This document shows, in pieces, positions 44,971-55,440 of a stretch of DNA of 64,000 nucleotides. Origin of the DNA: Mustela lutreola (taxonomy: Eukaryota; Chordata; Mammalia; Carnivora; Mustelidae); NCBI RefSeq assembly GCF_030435805.1, contig NC_081293.1:55959501-56023500 (forward strand). Reading direction: 5' to 3'. Under the pieces are notes generated by a model. That model searched no databases and was not told the origin of the DNA. It saw nothing but the letters and a program-made list of their open reading frames with translations. Each line of letters starts with the position of its first letter. Position 1 is the stretch's first letter. A program made the position numbers and the translations under genes.

Positions 44971-46435
44971 CTGCTTCTATATATCAGGTTCTTTTTTCTT
45001 CTTCGTTGTTGCAAAAGTTGAATTGGGAAGAGGAAACCACCAGGCACAGAAATACACCTTTTCTGTCCTGCTTTCTTGGCGGGGCTGTGAGCTCGGGGGA
45101 TACTCTCATGCCAGATGGGCCTGGCCTCAGGCCATGGTGCCAGGCAGCGCTGTTCGGGGCTCGCAGCCCCCGGAAGGTGGCGGTCTTGGCTGGGCAGTAA
45201 GGGCTCCCAGAGCAGCCAGGATGCATCCAGGCCTGTACTAGGCCCTGAGGGTGGGTTGGGAAGTTCAAATTATGAAGGAGACCATGGCAGCCCCCAGGAG
45301 CTAAGACCAGCCTTCCAAGTCAAGAACATGTACTGCATATCCAGGGTCCTGCACGTGTCCCCCCTCAAGAAATGACTGAGGTCATTGACAGGTTGAATGC
45401 CATTGTGTGGGTGGTGACTGTGGGACTAATTCTAAGCCAAGAGAATCGCTGGGAATATTTCGTTTCCAGCATCTGCCTGTTGCGTGCCAACTGGACAACG
45501 AAAACTCCTGTGATGGTGGTTCTCCTCTTCACAGCTTCAGAATGGTCCAGAAGCCAAAGTTAGCTTGAGAGTAACCCCATAGTAAAGTAGTGGCAGCAGG
45601 GGATGAGGGCTGGGGGCTGACTTAGCTGGGGGTGGGAGGGGAACATTCCTTCCAGTGGGTATCAAGGAGCTTGGCATTCTGGGGAGACTGGTGTGTCAGC
45701 CCATGAGTGCGATGGGCTGTGTCCTAGGGCCTTAGGGAGAGGGGATCAGGTAAGTTCTCCTCAAGGTGTCTTAGGAGCTGAAGGCTGCGAGGAGAGTAGG
45801 TCTTCACGTGATGGCCTGGACACAGGCAGGGTGTTCCAGTTGGAGAGCAGCAGGAGCTGGGACAAGGAAGTGTGAGCCGTGTGTGTTCTGGGCAGTGCTA
45901 AGTGGAGGGGAATTGGAAAGGAGCAGGATGGTGGGCTGGGGAACCAGCTCCACGGGGCCAGGTCGGGGAGAAGATGGGTGAAGTAGGACGGGTGGGCATG
46001 GAGGAGACCAAGTGATGGGACAGGAGCCAGGACAAAGCCGAGAGAGAAAGGGAAGATGCGCCTGCATTTCTGATGAGGACAGTAATACAGCTGATGAATT
46101 TGGGGGCAAGATGTTTCCTCGGGGTGTGTGGGACCTCAAGTGGAGAAGTACAGTGGGCTGTTGAGTAAGTAGATGAGTCGGGATAAAGCAGGACCCCCCC
46201 CTCCCCCAGCTCAGCGGCTTCAGACAATAGAAGTTTATGTGGGGTCAATAGTAGCAGACCGGACCAGCCAGGAAGGGAAGGGGCTCTGGTGCAGGGGTGG
46301 TCAAGGGACTGAGGCTCCTTCCCTCTGGTCCTGCAGAGTCCTCTGCCATGTCCTCTCCAACTGGCGAGTGGAGGGGAAAGAGACAGATCTAGTCCTGCTT
46401 TTTCTTCTACTTTTTTTTTTTTTTTTTTAAGATTT
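44971..46435. other. Spacer between TYSND1 and AIFM2, left part
   Basis: GC-moderate; 45650-46080 has the flavour of a diverged L2 ('gtgttccagttggagagcagcaggagctggg'). No gene was supported. Confidence 0.35.
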
Positions 46436-46624
46436 TGGGGTCCCTGGGTGGCTCAGTGGGTTAAAGCCTCTACCTTCGGCTTGGGTCATGATCCCAGGGT
46501 CCTGGGATTGAGCCCCACATCGGGCTCTCTACTCAGTAGGGGGCCTGCTTCCTCCTCTCTCTCTGCCTGCCTCTCTGCCTACTTGTGATTTCTGTCTGTC
46601 AAATAAATAAAATATTTTTTTAAA
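46436..46624 (+). mobile_element. CAN-SINE
   Basis: Head GGGGTCCCTGGGTGGCTCAG preceded by a T-tract and AAGATTTT. Confidence 0.9.
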
Positions 46625-46799
46625 AAAGATTTTATTTATTTGAGCAAGAAAGAGTATGAGCCCTGAGGAGGAGCAGAGGGAGAGGGAGAAGCAGACTCCT
46701 CTGAGCAGGGAGCCTGATGCAGGACACAATCCCAAGACCCTGAGATCATGACCCAAGCCCAAGGCAGATGCTTCACCAACTGAGCCACCCAGGTGCCCC
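46622..46799 (-). mobile_element. CAN-SINE, tail-to-tail with the previous one
   Basis: The two SINEs meet at their A/T tails (AAATATTTTTTTAAAAAAGATTTT), forming a large inverted pair. The head ends GAGCCACCCAGGTGCCCC. Confidence 0.9.
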
Positions 46800-46809
46800 A
46801 ATTCCTGCT

Positions 46810-47470
46810 GCTTTTTAAAAAAAAAATAAATTTATTTTGAAACAATTTAATATGCAGAAAGGTTGCAAGAATTCACAGACGCCCTTCACCTAGACACCCC
46901 ATTCCACTTTTGCCAAATGCCCCTGTGATGTTCTTTGTAATAAAAAGGTTTGATTTGGGATAATGAATTACACCCACTCACCATGGCTTTGATTCCCCCC
47001 TTTGCCTGGAGCACTTCCTCACTCTTTCCTAAGTCTGATGCCCTTGATCTTCCTAAAGGAAACAGAGAATGTGCCTGAGCCTGAGTCTGTCCAAGCTTCC
47101 TCCTGATCAGATTCAGGATATGCCTCTTTGGTGAGGCGATCAAATTAGTGATGTTGTCTTATTGTGACCTACTGGGGGGTACGTGACATATATTTGTGCT
47201 ATTACAGATGATAATGTTGGTCGTTTGAGTAAGACAGCGCCTGCGAGGTTCTCGGACCTAAAGGTTTTTTCCCCCTCTTTGTAATTAATAGTTATTTTGT
47301 GTGGAATCTCTGTAAGTGATATAAATCCACTGTTCTTTACCCCACTTTCACCCACGATGTTTATCACCCATTTATGACTGTTGGCTGGATAACCTTAATC
47401 ATTGCAAAATGGCCGTTCTTTATTTTCACTATTCCTCCAACATTTATTCGCGGGCATTCTGTTGTAAGAG
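46810..47470 (-). mobile_element. LINE-1 3' end (L1ME type), antisense
   Basis: 'gaaacaatttaatatgcagaaaggttgcaag' and 'tttgtaattaatagttattttgtgtgg' ... 'ttcacccacgatgtttatcacccatttatgac' match antisense L1ME 3' text. Confidence 0.65.
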
Positions 47471-48590
47471 CTTTCCCTTGCATTTGTTTAATTGTACCTG
47501 TTTAGACTCATGGATTCATATTTTCTTCTATGGATTATAATCTGTTATTGTCATTATTTATTTCGATGCTGAAATTGTTGCTTTTGTCTATGTGCTTTGA
47601 GGCCGAAATTGTCTGTTGGCTGTTGGGAGCTCCTTCAAACTACCTTCTCTGTTCCTTCTTTTGGCATCTTCCCATTGTTTTTGGAGTACCGCCTTCCATG
47701 GCTGTAGATAGGAAGGAAATTTAGTATTTTTTCTTCTGCCTTTGTTTCCCACATCAATTAGGAAGAGAGAAGGAAGACACCTTTGCTTCTTAACTGCTTC
47801 AGACCAGAAGTGATGTGTCTCATTACTGTTCACTGTCCTTCGGTGAGAACTTGGTCCCACCCAGAAGCAAGGGACAAGGTGGGAAATGTCCCTGGCTGGG
47901 CAGAAGCTCCCCGGCAGGACCCCCACACCATAGAAGGATCTCTGGCTGAGCTGGCTGACCCTGCCAAACTGGGTCTCATTTTTGTGCTGCCTTAGGAACA
48001 AAGACTCACTTCTACCTGAATAAAAATAGGTTTCGTCTTCAGGACCTTGTGGATAGGTGCCAGAAAACTCCTCAACCTGGAGGCTCCTAGGGGCTGCTAG
48101 GATACATGAGGACCCAGCGTCCTCTCTGCTTTGTTCCCCCTCTTCCAGCCTCCTCCGCACGTGGAGTCTGTCCTTTGTTGTAAGCACAGTTTGCATTTGG
48201 CCATCCAGACCTTTCTGGCCCTTCTCTCCAGGCCCTTTGATCTCTAGCTCTCCTTATCACACACCCCGTTTTCAAAATTCCCTCCATAAATGCCCAAGAG
48301 ACCAGATGTCTGATTGGACCCATTGTCTTCTCGGGTCTTGCTATGGCTGGGTTCCTGGGCCAGGGGGCAGGGCGGTGGCGGGGCAGAGAAGCCCTGCACC
48401 GCTGTCTGCCTGCGTTGCAAACGAGGCTGGGTGTGGGCTCAGTGAAGGGCCTGGGGCTGCCAGTGTTGACCAGACAGAGGCAGAGCCCGAGCCTGCCAGG
48501 GGGCCAAGAAGAGACAGGCAGAGGTGCAGGAAGAAAACCAGGGAGGCCAAGACCTAGCTTACCAGCATCCCCCATACTCCTGGGTATGTG
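47471..48590. other. Spacer with an unclassified old repeat
   Basis: 'actgcttcagaccagaagtgatgtg ... tgggaaatgtccctggctggg' at 47790-47910 resembles a dispersed mammalian repeat whose family I cannot name. A 202-codon minus-strand open frame spans 47588-48196; its content looks unlike a known protein. Confidence 0.35.
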
Positions 48591-48928
48591 CTAGACTGCG
48601 TTTCCTGACCCCTCTCACAGTGAGTGTGTCCATGAGTTCCAGCTCACAGAATGAGAGCAGAAGGGAAGCATACCACTTCCAGGCCTGCCTGTAACAACCT
48701 CTTCGCTCTCACCCCCTCCCCTTGATGGGAATGGAGGCGACTCCTAAAAGAGGTCAGAAGCCACTTGTTAAAGATGGCCTCTGGCTGGCTGGTTCCAGGA
48801 TGACTGTGCCTGAAGCAAGGGGCAGCTTCACGAACCTGTCCACTGGCCTGGTACTGACACCCAGCAAGAAATGCCCTTCTGTTGAATATGAGCCATTCAG
48901 TTCGGGGGTCCAGATGGCCCAACAGTAG
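48590..48928 (+). mobile_element. Probable solitary LTR remnant (ERVL-like)
   Basis: 'cagaatgagagcagaagggaagcataccacttccaggcctg' and 'caagaaatgcccttctgttgaatatgagccattcagttcggggg' follow the 3' half of an old mammalian LTR family whose exact name I do not fix. No internal part is attached. It is an old, broken fossil. Confidence 0.45.
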
Positions 48929-49529
48929 AATTCTATCCTTGGGAATACAGTCTTTCCCTAGCTGGAAGCACTATAACCAAAGCACATTCTGGGGGAGAGA
49001 AGAGGAAATAGGGAGATTCCCCCTGTCCTTTGAGGCTTATACATTTCACTGAAAATACAGGAGCAAAAGGAAAGTACTTACCAGGCTCGCCAGAGTTAAG
49101 GGTTGCCTCTTCCTCAAGTGGGGGGTCCTGCCTCTCTTTCACGTGCTCCCCGAATTGACCCAATGACCTTGGAGCTCCTCCGAGCCATGGGACCTGGCAT
49201 TAAAGCCACCTGTTATCTGTCAGGAAATACGGGTTCATCGTGGCTGAGAGCCAGCAACACTTCCTTCTCTTAGGTTACGTGATGTTAAACAATCTGTCCG
49301 CGGTTCCTACAAATCATTAAAGTTCCATAAGACTGCCAGGGTTTCGACATTCAAACCATATCTTCCTAACTAGCTCTGACCCTTGCAAATACAAAGACAA
49401 AAGTCTTCTGTTGGGCAGGGAGCCCTGATTTTCAGTTTCATGGCTCTGGGCCCTGTTGGGTGGGAAGAGAGGAGTGGTGTGGGGTAAGTGGCCTGGGGAA
49501 TTGCATATGGGGATTTTTTTTTATTTTGG

Positions 49530-49652
49530 GAATGATGAAATGCCCTGGAGTTAGACAGTGGTGAATGGTTGCACAGTGTAACACCCCTGAATTGTATACT
49601 TAAAAGGGGGAATTTTATGGTATGTGACTTATGCCTTAATCTAAAAAAAAAA
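49530..49652 (+). mobile_element. LINE-1 3' terminus, sense
   Basis: 'atgaaatgccctggagttagacagtggtgaatggttgcac' ... 'ttgtatacttaaaaggggg' is the last ~120 bp of an L1M, with an A-tail. Confidence 0.8.
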
Positions 49653-50449
49653 ATCATTCATTTTTTTGAACGTCTGGCGATGCCAGATGCCGGGGATCCA
49701 CAGTCCAGCAAAGCAAGGTCTCTGTCCCCCCAAAGCAGGTCAAATGTGCTTATTGCCCTCCTTAGCATCAGAGTTTAAACCTCAGCTCTACTTTTCTCTA
49801 GGGGTGTCAGGAGGCAAAAAAGGAGATTAAAAGCTATTTGGAAGTTTGCAAAGCCTAGGACAAGTGCAAGCCTTGGGGCATCCACGCTGTAGCTCTTGGG
49901 TGGGTCCTCAAAGGCCAGCATTAGAACGGGCAGGGCAATGAGCCCTCTGTGTGGTTGCTTTTCTGTGGCCCCAGGGGCTGAGAGAAGGAGGTAGAGACTC
50001 CCATACCTCTGATTGAATCTCCTTCTTCAGCCCAAATTCAGGGGGCAGGGTGCCAGCCAGGATAGGAGAGAGGCAAGGAGTCCAAAGAAGCGGAAGGAGC
50101 AGCACATAGCCTGGGCTGTATGGGCTAATGATGTGTGTAGGGCACTCACGGGAGGACACCAGCTTCCCTCAAGCTTGGGATGGTTCTAGGCACCAACGTC
50201 TTCTAGGTCGCATAGATCAGAACCCTCCTCATTCCAGGGGTATACCAGGGGATACAAGGTCCTTGCCCAGAGCTTTTGGAAAAGGCACAGAACAGTTCAG
50301 ACTGCTAATGTAAATATTCCTGAATACCAGGAAGATGGAGGGCAGTATCAGAAAGAGCACAGGCCTGGGAGCCCAGACATTGCCAACATACTGTGTAGCC
50401 TTGGGCAGACTGTCTTCCTGTATAAAACACCTATAAGAAATGGCTGCTG

Positions 50450-50560
50450 TGTGTGTGTTGCTGCTGTGAGCCAGGCACCCAGCTAAACACTTCACACAGA
50501 TGAACTCGTTGGATCTGTTCCACAACTCTTAGGGTAGGTGCTAATATTTGTATTAAATAG
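50450..50560 (-). mobile_element. MIR SINE fragment, antisense
   Basis: 'agccaggcacccagctaaacacttcacacagatgaactcgttgg ... cttagggtaggtgctaatattt' matches the antisense MIR core. Confidence 0.6.
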
Positions 50561-50639
50561 AGGACGATGGCTCATCCATCACCAAACTGGCTATATCCTG
50601 TCTCCAGGTTAGAACTTGGGCTGGTCTGTTTCTCTCCGG

Positions 50640-51090
50640 ATCTCAGTCAAGCTCCTTGGTCTCCAGGACTGCCCTCCTAACTAGTTCCCCAATTTCAGGC
50701 ATCCCTGCCACTCCCCTATTGTTTCCCTACAGACGTAAGTCAGATCTGTCTCTCTTCTGCCTAAAGCCTCACAGTGACATCCCACCGCCCTGGGGATGAC
50801 ACAGCCAATCTCCACCGGGGCCTGGGTGGGGGAGAGGGCGGTGCTGCGCACCCTGTCCACGCGGCGCCACTCTGTCCCGTGGAGGCCTCTGCAGCAGCCC
50901 CCTCTCAGCTCTCTGTCCGGCCTCTGGGTCTTTGCACGCTCATCCTTGGAGAGAGGCCTTGGGACACTTCCTTTGCCCGTCTTTGGTACTGCGGTTAGCG
51001 ATACAGGTTTTGTGTGTTTACCCCGGACTGTCAGCTCAGCGGAAGGTGGACACCATGCCTGTTTGGTTCTCCGTTCTGTCGCCCCCCCGC
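50640..51090 (+). mobile_element. LINE-2 fragment, sense, at the edge of the AIFM2 CpG island
   Basis: 'cagacgtaagtcagatctgtctctcttctgcctaaagcctcacagtg' and 'cggcctctgggtctttgcacgctcatccttgg' follow the L2 3' coding text. The right end is GC-rich. Confidence 0.6.
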
Positions 51091-51244
51091 CCCGCTGCCC
51101 CGCGTTTACAGCGGGTGCGGGTTTACAGGGTGCCCCGTGCGCGGTCTCCGGGATTGGGATTTATGATGGTGCAGCCGGAGGCTGGTGATCGGCCGAGGTG
51201 GCTCAGCCAGTGCCTGGGAGGCCATAGCGTCCCCCGCGCACTCT

Positions 51245-51280
51245 GGGGGCGGTCCCGGGGGCGGTCCCGGCGGCGGTCCG
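51245..51280 (+). repeat. 12-bp GC-box tandem repeat, three units
   Basis: GGGGGCGGTCCC twice exactly, then GGCGGCGGTCCG. Each unit holds a GGGCGG-type Sp1 core. Confidence 0.92.
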
Positions 51281-51399
51281 GGGTGAAGGCAGGCGCGTGC
51301 CAAGCCACGCCCACGCCCGGCGGGAGGAGCCGGGGGCGCTGGGCTACTCCGGAGCGTCCGGAGCGGCCGGGGCGGGGGCGGGCGCGGCCCGGCGGGGTG

Positions 51400-51560
51400 G
51401 TGCACGGGGCGGGCTCTTGGGGCCCCGAGTGCCCGAGCCCGCTCGGCCCCACACACGCCTCGAGGGGGCTCGCGGGGCCTGGAAGACGCAGCGGACGGCG
51501 TTGGAGGTCGGTGCCGCGCGGCTTTGGGGCCCTGGTGGGGAGGGCGATCGTGCGGGGTAA
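51400..51560 (+). other. AIFM2: Candidate AIFM2 non-coding first exon (approximate)
   Basis: The GC-rich centre of the island is the likely transcription start zone. Possible donors are GTCGGT at 51508 and GTAACC at 51557, neither strong. The exact exon cannot be fixed from sequence alone. Confidence 0.3.
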
Positions 51561-51644
51561 CCGGGCCCAAGCCCGCCTCACTCCAGTTCCCCCAGCACAC
51601 GAAAATTGGGAGGTTTAGTCCCGGGGAGGGTAGGGCAAACTCGA

Positions 51645-51692
51645 CCCCTCGAAACATCCGCCCCTCGAAACAAACGCCCCTCGAAACTTCCG
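51645..51692 (+). repeat. 16-bp tandem repeat, three units
   Basis: CCCCTCGAAACATCCG, CCCCTCGAAACAAACG and CCCCTCGAAACTTCCG start at 51645, 51661 and 51677. The 11-bp core CCCCTCGAAAC is identical in all three. Confidence 0.95.
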
Positions 51693-51799
51693 CAAAGTCT
51701 TCCCGGGGAAGGCGGGCGGCCCCTCCCTCACGCTCCCCGGGTCGAGTCACCCCTGGGTGGAAAGCAGTGTTATCAAGCAGGAGGAAATCCTCCGACTCT

Positions 51800-53295
51800 A
51801 GGGGGGCAATACCTGGGCTTACCCGAGTGCCGACCGACTCTGGCGTGCGCTAGGAGGTCCGCTTCTTTCCCCGTGCAGCCCAGGTTCTGCGGGGACAAAG
51901 GCCATTGGTCCTGAACTAACTCTGGTGGGGCTGGGAAGGCCAGGAAGCCTGAAATTCACCCGGAGCTGCTACTAGTGGGTGATGTGGGGCGCTTTCTTCC
52001 CCATCCCACCCAGTAAACACTCTCCCCTCCAGGGAGAGCCCTTCTGTCAGGGTGGGGACGCTCTGGAGAGGCCCTGGGGAGCTGAGGATCCCGCAGAGGG
52101 ACCGGGGCAGGGCAGAGGGTCAGGTTGGGATGGGCCTTTCAGGTGTGGCAGCTAGCTGTACCTTGTGTTTAAAGGCCAGCAGGTGAAACAGGTAAATATG
52201 TAAAATATCAGGGAGGCCTGCTCAGGTCAGTGTGTGTAAGTGTGCGTGACTACACTAGCACCCCAAGCTCTCAGACCCCCTTGTCCTCACCCTTTGCCTA
52301 CAGAGGAGCCTCCAAGGAGCGCTGGGCCGAAGCCAGCATCTGGAGGGCTTTGGGGAGGAGACCTGGACCTGGTCTCGTTCGGAGCTAAGGAGGGGTTACT
52401 GGGTGGAGCTGGGCTCCAGCCAGGTCTTCAGCCCTGAAATGAGGAAGCCTGGGTTTAGACACATGCGGGGAGCAGACTGTGGGTCTGGGTGTTGAGGGAA
52501 CCACAAAGTGACTTGCCCCCAGGAGGATGTCCAAGTTTCCTGGCCTTGGTTTTCCCTATGAACATGTATGTGCCACCTGAATGAGCCTGTCTGCCCAGAG
52601 CTGCCCTCTCCTGGGGCCTGACAGGACAGCTCCCCCTTCAGACTTTACCTTCTTTCAGAAGTCCCTCTCTTTTGGGTTATATTCAGTGTGCATCCCCGGG
52701 GGGGCTGGCCATAAAATGCCAACTCTCAGCCTGCCCCCTTCTTCCCTGACTGTGAGGGTGGCCACCTGAGAGGGGACACTCAGGGTGAGCCACACTCCAG
52801 CGGCCCCCTCATTCCAGATGGCCACTTGGAAGCATGGCTGAAATCTACCCTTGGGGTCATGGGGATGACTCAGAAAACTGTGTTTTATTTGTAATCTCTG
52901 CGAAGCAATGCTGGGGTCATGTCCTCGCTTTGGTTAGAGCCTGCATGGTTCTCGTGTCTTCTGAGGCAGGACCTCTGAGCAGCTTTGGCATAAATGTAAC
53001 TTCCTAGCTTCTCAGTAGGTTCCTAGTAGGCTCTTGTTTGCATGACTGGAGAAGAATCCTCCTGGAGTCAGGCTGGTGTTCTTGGCAGAGAAAAGAGGAT
53101 TTACCGAGAAAATACAAGCGTAAACCAGATCGTGTGTGTGTGTGTATTGGAGGGGTTGGCAAAGGTAAAATTCCATAGGAGTTGTGGACAGTTAGGGTTT
53201 TTTGTCTTCTTGGACGGGACTTTATGCTAACATTCCCGAGTCTAGACTGATGTAGTTGATTCTCCAGGGTCACTCTCCCCCTCGGCTTGATGTTT
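51800..53295 (+). other. AIFM2: AIFM2 intron 1, left part, no element recognised
   Basis: Mixed GC-moderate sequence with a (GT)6 run at 53131-53144. No supported gene. Confidence 0.4.
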
Positions 53296-53299
53296 GGTT

Positions 53300-54105
53300 C
53301 AAAACCTGATAGTGGGTCTGGCAATTCCTGGAAGAGTTAAATCTAGAGTTACCAAACTCTACCAAACAACCAAGCAATCCCACACCTGGGTGTATATACT
53401 TAAGAGAACTGGAAACGAATGTCCGCACAAAAACTTGGACACAAATGTTGACAGCAGCACTATTCATAGCAGACAAAAGGTGGGGACAACCCCATGTCCC
53501 TCAGCTGACCGATGGAGAAACAAAATGTGGGGGCTCCTGCGTGGCTCAGTCCTTAAGTGTCTGCTTTCAGCTCAGGTCACTGTCCCAGGGTCCTGGGATC
53601 AAGCCCCGCATCAGGGTCCCTGCTCAACAGGAAGCCTGCTTCTCCCTCTCCCACTCCCCCTGCTTGTGTTTCCTCTCTCACTGTGTGTCTCTCTCTGCCA
53701 AATAAATAAATAAATCTTAAAAAGTGAAACGAAACAAAACGTGGTATCTCCATATGATGGAATGTTAGCCACAAGAAGGAAAGAATCCTCATAATATGCT
53801 GTAGTTCGGATGACTCTTGGAAACGTTATACTAAGGGAAGGAAGCCAGACACAAAAGGTGGGGAGCAGGTGAATCTATAGAGACAGAAAGATGAGTGCTT
53901 GCCGGCGGCTGGAGGGAGAAGGGCATGGGGAGTTTACTGCTAATGGATAAGAGTTTTTTGGGGGGAGTGAGGAACATGTTCTGGGATTAGATTGTGGTGA
54001 TGGTTGCACAACTTCATGAATGTACTAAAAACTGCTGGACTGTGTACTTTAAACTAGTGGAATATAGGAGTGTCTCAATTTATAAAAATAGATGGTAGGA
54101 GGCCT
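53300..54105 (+). mobile_element. LINE-1 3' end (L1M type), sense, with a SINE insertion
   Basis: 'agcactattcatagcagacaaaagg', 'gaagccagacacaaaagg', 'gagtgcttgccggcggctgg', 'tgatggttgcacaacttcatgaatg' is canonical L1 3' text; split by the SINE at 53529-53722. Confidence 0.85.
53529..53722 (+). mobile_element. CAN-SINE inside L1
   Basis: Target duplication GAAACAAAATGTGG / GAAACAAAACGTGG. Confidence 0.93.
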
Positions 54106-54174
54106 GCCCTGTTTTTAAACCTTTATTATTTTTACCAAAATGACATATTCAGTTAAAAATTTTCAAGCAATACA

Positions 54175-54371
54175 GGGGCGCCTGGGTGGCTCAGTGGGTT
54201 AAGCCACTGCCTTCGGCTCAGGTCATGATCTCAGGTCCTGGGATCGAGTCCCGCATCGGGCTCTCTGTTCAGCAGGGAGCCTGCTTCCCTCTCTCTCTCT
54301 CTGCCTGCCTCTCCGTCTACTTGTGATCTCTCTCTATCAAATAAATAAATAAAATCTTTAAAAAAAAAAAA
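54175..54371 (+). mobile_element. CAN-SINE, young
   Basis: The 18-19 nt repeat AAAATTTTCAAGCAATACA occurs on both sides. Confidence 0.95.
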
Positions 54372-54385
54372 ATTTTCAAGCAATA

Positions 54386-54430
54386 CAAAAAAAAAAAAAA
54401 AAAAAGAAAAAAAGAAAAAGAAAAAAAAGG
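54386..54430. repeat. A-rich tract
   Basis: About 45 bp of A with scattered G directly after the target duplication of the young SINE. Confidence 0.85.
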
Positions 54431-54648
54431 CTCAAAGAGGAAAGTAAAAATATCACCTAGTGACCTCTATTAGCATTTTGGTTTGGAACTCAGTTCTAGT
54501 CAGAGTGTTGAGGGTTGAACTTGGACAAATTATTAAACTGGTTTCTAAGATAGGAACAGAAATCCACAGCTGCTGGGTACAGAGGCACAGATGAAAACAC
54601 AATGAATGCTAGCCGATGCAGTTATCACGTTTCTGTGCACAGCGGGTT

Positions 54649-54841
54649 AGGCTTTTTTTTTTTTTTTTTTGGGATTTTCTTTATTTGAGGGAGAGAGCAT
54701 GAACAGTGGGAGAAGCAGAGGGAGAGGGAAAAGCCAATTCCCCACTAAGCAGGAGTTCGATGTGGGGCTCGATCCTGGGAATCCGGGATCATGACCTGAG
54801 GAGAAGGCAGACGCTTAACCGACTGAGTCACCCAGGTGCCC
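54649..54841 (-). mobile_element. CAN-SINE
   Basis: A T-tract of about 18 nt opens it. The head ends GAGTCACCCAGGTGCCCC. Confidence 0.9.
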
Positions 54842-54879
54842 CTAGTGGGATGAGGCTTACATGCTGTTACTAGACTTTT

Positions 54880-55160
54880 TTGTAGACACCTTTTCCCCCT
54901 GCTGAGACTTGATGCTTTTAGAGTGGTTTTAGGTTCACAGCAAGCAGAGGGGAGGGCCCCGCGATTTCCCGGGTGCCCCCTGCCCCCGCACAGCCCCAGC
55001 TTCTCCCGCGGGCAGCCTCACTCATCAGGGTGGCACAGTTGTTACCATTGATGAACCTCCGAGGACGGAGTCACCCAAAGACTGTAGTTTACATCGGGGT
55101 TCACGGTTGGCCTCGTACGTTCTATGGGTGTGGCGTTGTCATGGACAAAATTTCCATGTA
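54880..55160 (-). mobile_element. LINE-1 fragment (L1M type), antisense, CpG-enriched at its right end
   Basis: 'agtggttttaggttcacagcaagcagagggga' and 'gttaccattgatgaacctcc ... gtttacatcggggttcac ... gttctatgggtgtgg' align with antisense L1M text. Several positions differ from the usual sequence by gaining CpG. Confidence 0.65.
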
Positions 55161-55440
55161 AAAAAATCACCCGTTCTGAAAACGGACAGCTCCAGGATAT
55201 TCCGTCGTGGGGGTGTATAATGGAGTCGTCTGCCACGTATGGAGGTTCGATTGGCTCCCTCGAGTGGCATCCCCCACTGATCGAGGCTATTCGAATGGCG
55301 CTACTGTTAGCTTGGAGCGTAGGACTCAACGTTATCCATAGTCCACGTGCTTTTTGGCCGCCTTTAGGGTGGGTAGCTGGAACGCAGGTCTGTGGCTTAA
55401 GCCCACGGATTCGGTGTCCGCAGAGTAGCTGTGGGCCTCT
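55161..55440. other. CpG-dense sequence of unknown origin in AIFM2 intron 1
   Basis: About 20 CpG in 280 bp at only moderate GC, with several CpG-centred palindromes (CTCGAG, TTCGAA, AACGTT, CACGTG). No match to a repeat family or gene I know. Both strands have open frames of about 95-109 codons across it, but I see no recognisable domain. Confidence 0.5.

Larger units (their letters stand above)
51050..51790 (+). promoter_or_regulatory. AIFM2: CpG island, probable AIFM2 promoter
   Basis: A 740-bp CpG-dense island 7.7 kb upstream of the AIFM2 start codon, with many GC boxes, a 12-bp GC-box triplication (51245-51280) and a 16-bp triplication (51645-51692). The human gene also has a distant non-coding first exon, so this is the best promoter candidate in the window. 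Direction is inferred from the gene downstream; no other gene start lies nearby. Confidence 0.7.

Noticed and set aside
51106-51750. 214-codon minus-strand frame and several other frames in the AIFM2 CpG island
   Set aside because: Stop codons are rare in GC-rich islands; the predicted proteins are Pro/Arg/Gly-rich and show no domain.
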